Source of the DNA: an uncultured Bacteroidales bacterium
Lineage (GTDB): Bacteria > Bacteroidota > Bacteroidia > Bacteroidales > P3
Assembly (NCBI GenBank): GCA_937910265.1
Contig: CALEPD010000135.1
Coordinates: forward strand, 1-7,376
Direction: 5' to 3'
DNA length: 7,376 bases
A program made the translations under genes and the position numbers. Positions within the stretch are counted from its first letter, which is position 1. Each line of letters opens with the position of its first letter. Positions 6,697-7,376 of the stretch are shown here, piece by piece. The notes under the pieces are model-generated. The model ran no database searches and was not told the DNA's origin. It saw only the letters and a list, made by a program, of their open reading frames with translations.

Positions 6697-7050
6697 TTAT
6701 TTTTTCAACATTCCTTCAATCCATTCCCTTAATTCGGCTTTCGGATGGACACCCATCAACATTCGGGGTTTGTTCTGCGCATCGCAGAACATCAGGGTCG
6801 GGATGCTGCGGATGTTGAACGAGAGAGCGAGGTCGTTTTCGTTTTCTGTGTCAACCTTGTAGAAGTCAACTTTGCCGGCATATTCGTCAGCCAACTCATC
6901 CAAAATCGGAGCGAGCATCATACATGGGCTGCACCATGATGCATAAAAGTCGACAACCGCAGGCCTTTCGCCCGCAAAAATCCATTGTGAGGGATTTGCC
7001 TCAAAATTCCATACTTTTTGCAGAAATTCTGCTTTTGCAAGATTTTTCAT
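6697..7050 (-). CDS. trx: Thioredoxin, CSPC active-site variant
   Basis: This 117-residue single-domain thioredoxin has no signal peptide and is therefore cytoplasmic. The active site is C40-S-P-C43 in ASWCSPCMMLAP, so the usual glycine of WCGPC is serine. The buried acid D34 (VVDFYASW) and cis-proline P84 (RSIPT) are present. The N-terminal extension around NFEANPSQWIF resembles, from memory, Bacteroidetes thioredoxins. It should reduce protein disulfides with electrons from a thioredoxin reductase not encoded here, and may support peroxiredoxins or methionine sulfoxide reductases (family knowledge). C89, five residues after the cis-proline, is an extra cysteine. The start at ATG 7050 has an A-rich leader and a good Bacteroidetes promoter upstream. 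It is the first gene of the minus-strand redox block, 109 nt before rubrerythrin. Confidence 0.95.
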   Translation of the reverse strand: MKNLAKAEFLQKVWNFEANPSQWIFAGERPAVVDFYASWCSPCMMLAPILDELADEYAGKVDFYKVDTENENDLALSFNIRSIPTLMFCDAQNKPRMLMGVHPKAELREWIEGMLKK

Positions 7051-7059
7051 AATATGTAT

Positions 7060-7074
7060 ATTTTATTGGTTTTT
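7060..7074 (-). promoter_or_regulatory. Thioredoxin leader motif shared with the rubredoxin leader
   Basis: The minus-strand AAAAACCAATAAAAT lies 10-24 nt upstream of the thioredoxin ATG and matches the rubredoxin leader at 14 of 15 bases at nearly the same distance. It lies within the predicted 5' UTR, downstream of the promoter at 7113-7143. Confidence 0.4.
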
Positions 7075-7112
7075 ATAATTTTAAGCATATTTATACACTT
7101 TTGCACTCATTA

Positions 7113-7143
7113 CAAATATACAAATACTTAAATAGGTAGCAAA
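7113..7143 (-). promoter_or_regulatory. Bacteroidetes-type (sigma-ABfr) promoter for thioredoxin
   Basis: On the minus strand TTTG (7143-7140) is followed after exactly 19 nt by TATATTTG (7120-7113). This fits the known Bacteroidetes -33 TTTG / -7 TAnnTTTG consensus. Transcription would start near 7107, leaving a 5' UTR of roughly 55 nt. Confidence 0.75.
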
Positions 7144-7160
7144 AACAATTTATCAATACA

Positions 7161-7183
7161 TGGATAGATTGTATCTATACATA
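7161..7183 (-). promoter_or_regulatory. Putative OxyR-binding palindrome upstream of the thioredoxin promoter
   Basis: ATAG (7164-7167), seven bases, then CTAT (7175-7178) match the E. coli OxyR dimer pattern ATAGnTnnnAnCTAT at every specified base. The palindrome ATAGAT-TGT-ATCTAT extends outward with one mismatched pair to about 23 bp (ATGG...ACAT, roughly 7160-7182). It also fits the general LysR T-N11-A rule. Its centre (7171) is about 64 bp upstream of the predicted start site, the usual recognition-site position for LysR activators. Only one dimer site is clear, whereas E. coli OxyR tetramers use two in tandem. Confidence 0.55.
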
Positions 7184-7299
7184 GTAAAATTAGACAAAAT
7201 TAAGGGTGGACACGACCCGCCATCAGAGGAAGATTGATACAAACAAAGTATTCTTGCTTTTTACAGGAATGAACAGAAAGAAAAAAAAACGACAGAAAC

Positions 7300-7320
7300 A
7301 AAAAAAACCGCTTTCGCGGT
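7300..7320 (-). terminator. Intrinsic terminator for a minus-strand gene beyond the right edge
   Basis: Read on the minus strand, ACCGC-GAAA-GCGGT (7320-7307) forms a 5-bp stem with a stable GNRA-type loop, followed by seven T's (7306-7300). No gene in the window would use it, so it probably ends a transcript entering from the right. Confidence 0.7.
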
Positions 7321-7327
7321 ATTTTGG

Positions 7328-7355
7328 GCTGCGGGGCTTGTTTATGCCCCGCAGC
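7328..7355. repeat. Strong 10-bp GC-rich hairpin next to the right-end terminator
   Basis: GCTGCGGGGC (7328-7337) and GCCCCGCAGC (7346-7355) pair perfectly over an 8-nt loop. On the minus strand it lies 7 nt before the T-tailed hairpin at 7307-7320. It has no T-run of its own. It may be part of a double-hairpin terminator or of a structured 3' UTR of the gene to the right. Confidence 0.6.
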
Positions 7356-7376
7356 ATGAATTAATGAATCGGATGA

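Larger units (their letters stand above)
7051..7376. other. Right-end non-coding region (326 nt)
   Basis: From the thioredoxin start outward it holds the A-rich leader, a Bacteroidetes promoter, a putative OxyR site, a stretch with no recognisable feature (about 7190-7260), a purine/A-rich tract on the plus strand (7270-7307) and two tandem hairpins. No convincing protein-coding gene is seen on either strand. Confidence 0.6.

Noticed and set aside
7269..7364. 31-codon plus-strand ORF (MNRKKKKRQKQKKPLSRYF...)
   Set aside because: The Lys-rich start merely translates the A-rich tract, and the rest translates the two hairpins that look like a minus-strand terminator. There is no independent evidence of coding.
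7200..7376. Stop-free minus-strand frame entering from the right edge
   Set aside because: Its translation is low-complexity and runs through the T-tract and terminator hairpins, so it is not protein-like.

Overview
The window looks like chromosome from a strict or nearly strict anaerobe of the Bacteroidales (Bacteroidetes). The evidence is a Bacteroidetes-type promoter (TTTG-N19-TATATTTG) before the thioredoxin gene, AT-rich leaders mostly without Shine-Dalgarno sites, and a peroxide-defence set built on rubrerythrin and rubredoxin with an OxyR-type regulator. I cannot name the genus from sequence alone. No mobile element, CRISPR array, tRNA or rRNA was seen.

Layout: positions 2-2708, plus strand, hold two tandem, clearly related but diverged TrkH-family potassium-uptake membrane subunits. 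The first is cut by the left edge and the gap between them is 16 nt. They converge on a minus-strand block across a 143-nt intergenic region (2709-2851) that contains a long hairpin followed on the minus strand by four T's, probably the terminator of the minus-strand operon.

Positions 7050 down to 2852, minus strand and in transcription order, form a redox-defence block. It runs thioredoxin (7050-6697), a rubrerythrin with a rubredoxin domain at each end (6587-5883), a free-standing 54-residue rubredoxin (5667-5503), a CoA-disulfide-reductase-type flavoprotein fused to a rhodanese domain (5481-3778), and OxyR (3775-2852). Gaps of 21 nt (rubredoxin to flavoprotein) and 2 nt (flavoprotein to OxyR) show that the last three form one operon. 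Thioredoxin and rubrerythrin are separated by 109 nt and 215 nt gaps and may have their own transcripts.

Working model (inference): rubrerythrin reduces hydrogen peroxide with electrons passed through rubredoxin domains. The flavoprotein handles CoA or low-molecular-weight persulfides and disulfides and might also reduce rubredoxin. Thioredoxin repairs protein thiols. OxyR, which keeps both redox cysteines (C198 and C207), senses peroxide and may regulate the block. In support, a site matching the classical OxyR pattern ATAG-N7-CTAT lies just upstream of the thioredoxin promoter, at the usual activator position for LysR-type proteins.

The right end (7051-7376) has no convincing gene. It holds the thioredoxin promoter and putative operator, an A-rich tract, and two tandem hairpins, the second of which ends in a T-run on the minus strand. 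These probably terminate a minus-strand gene lying beyond the right edge.
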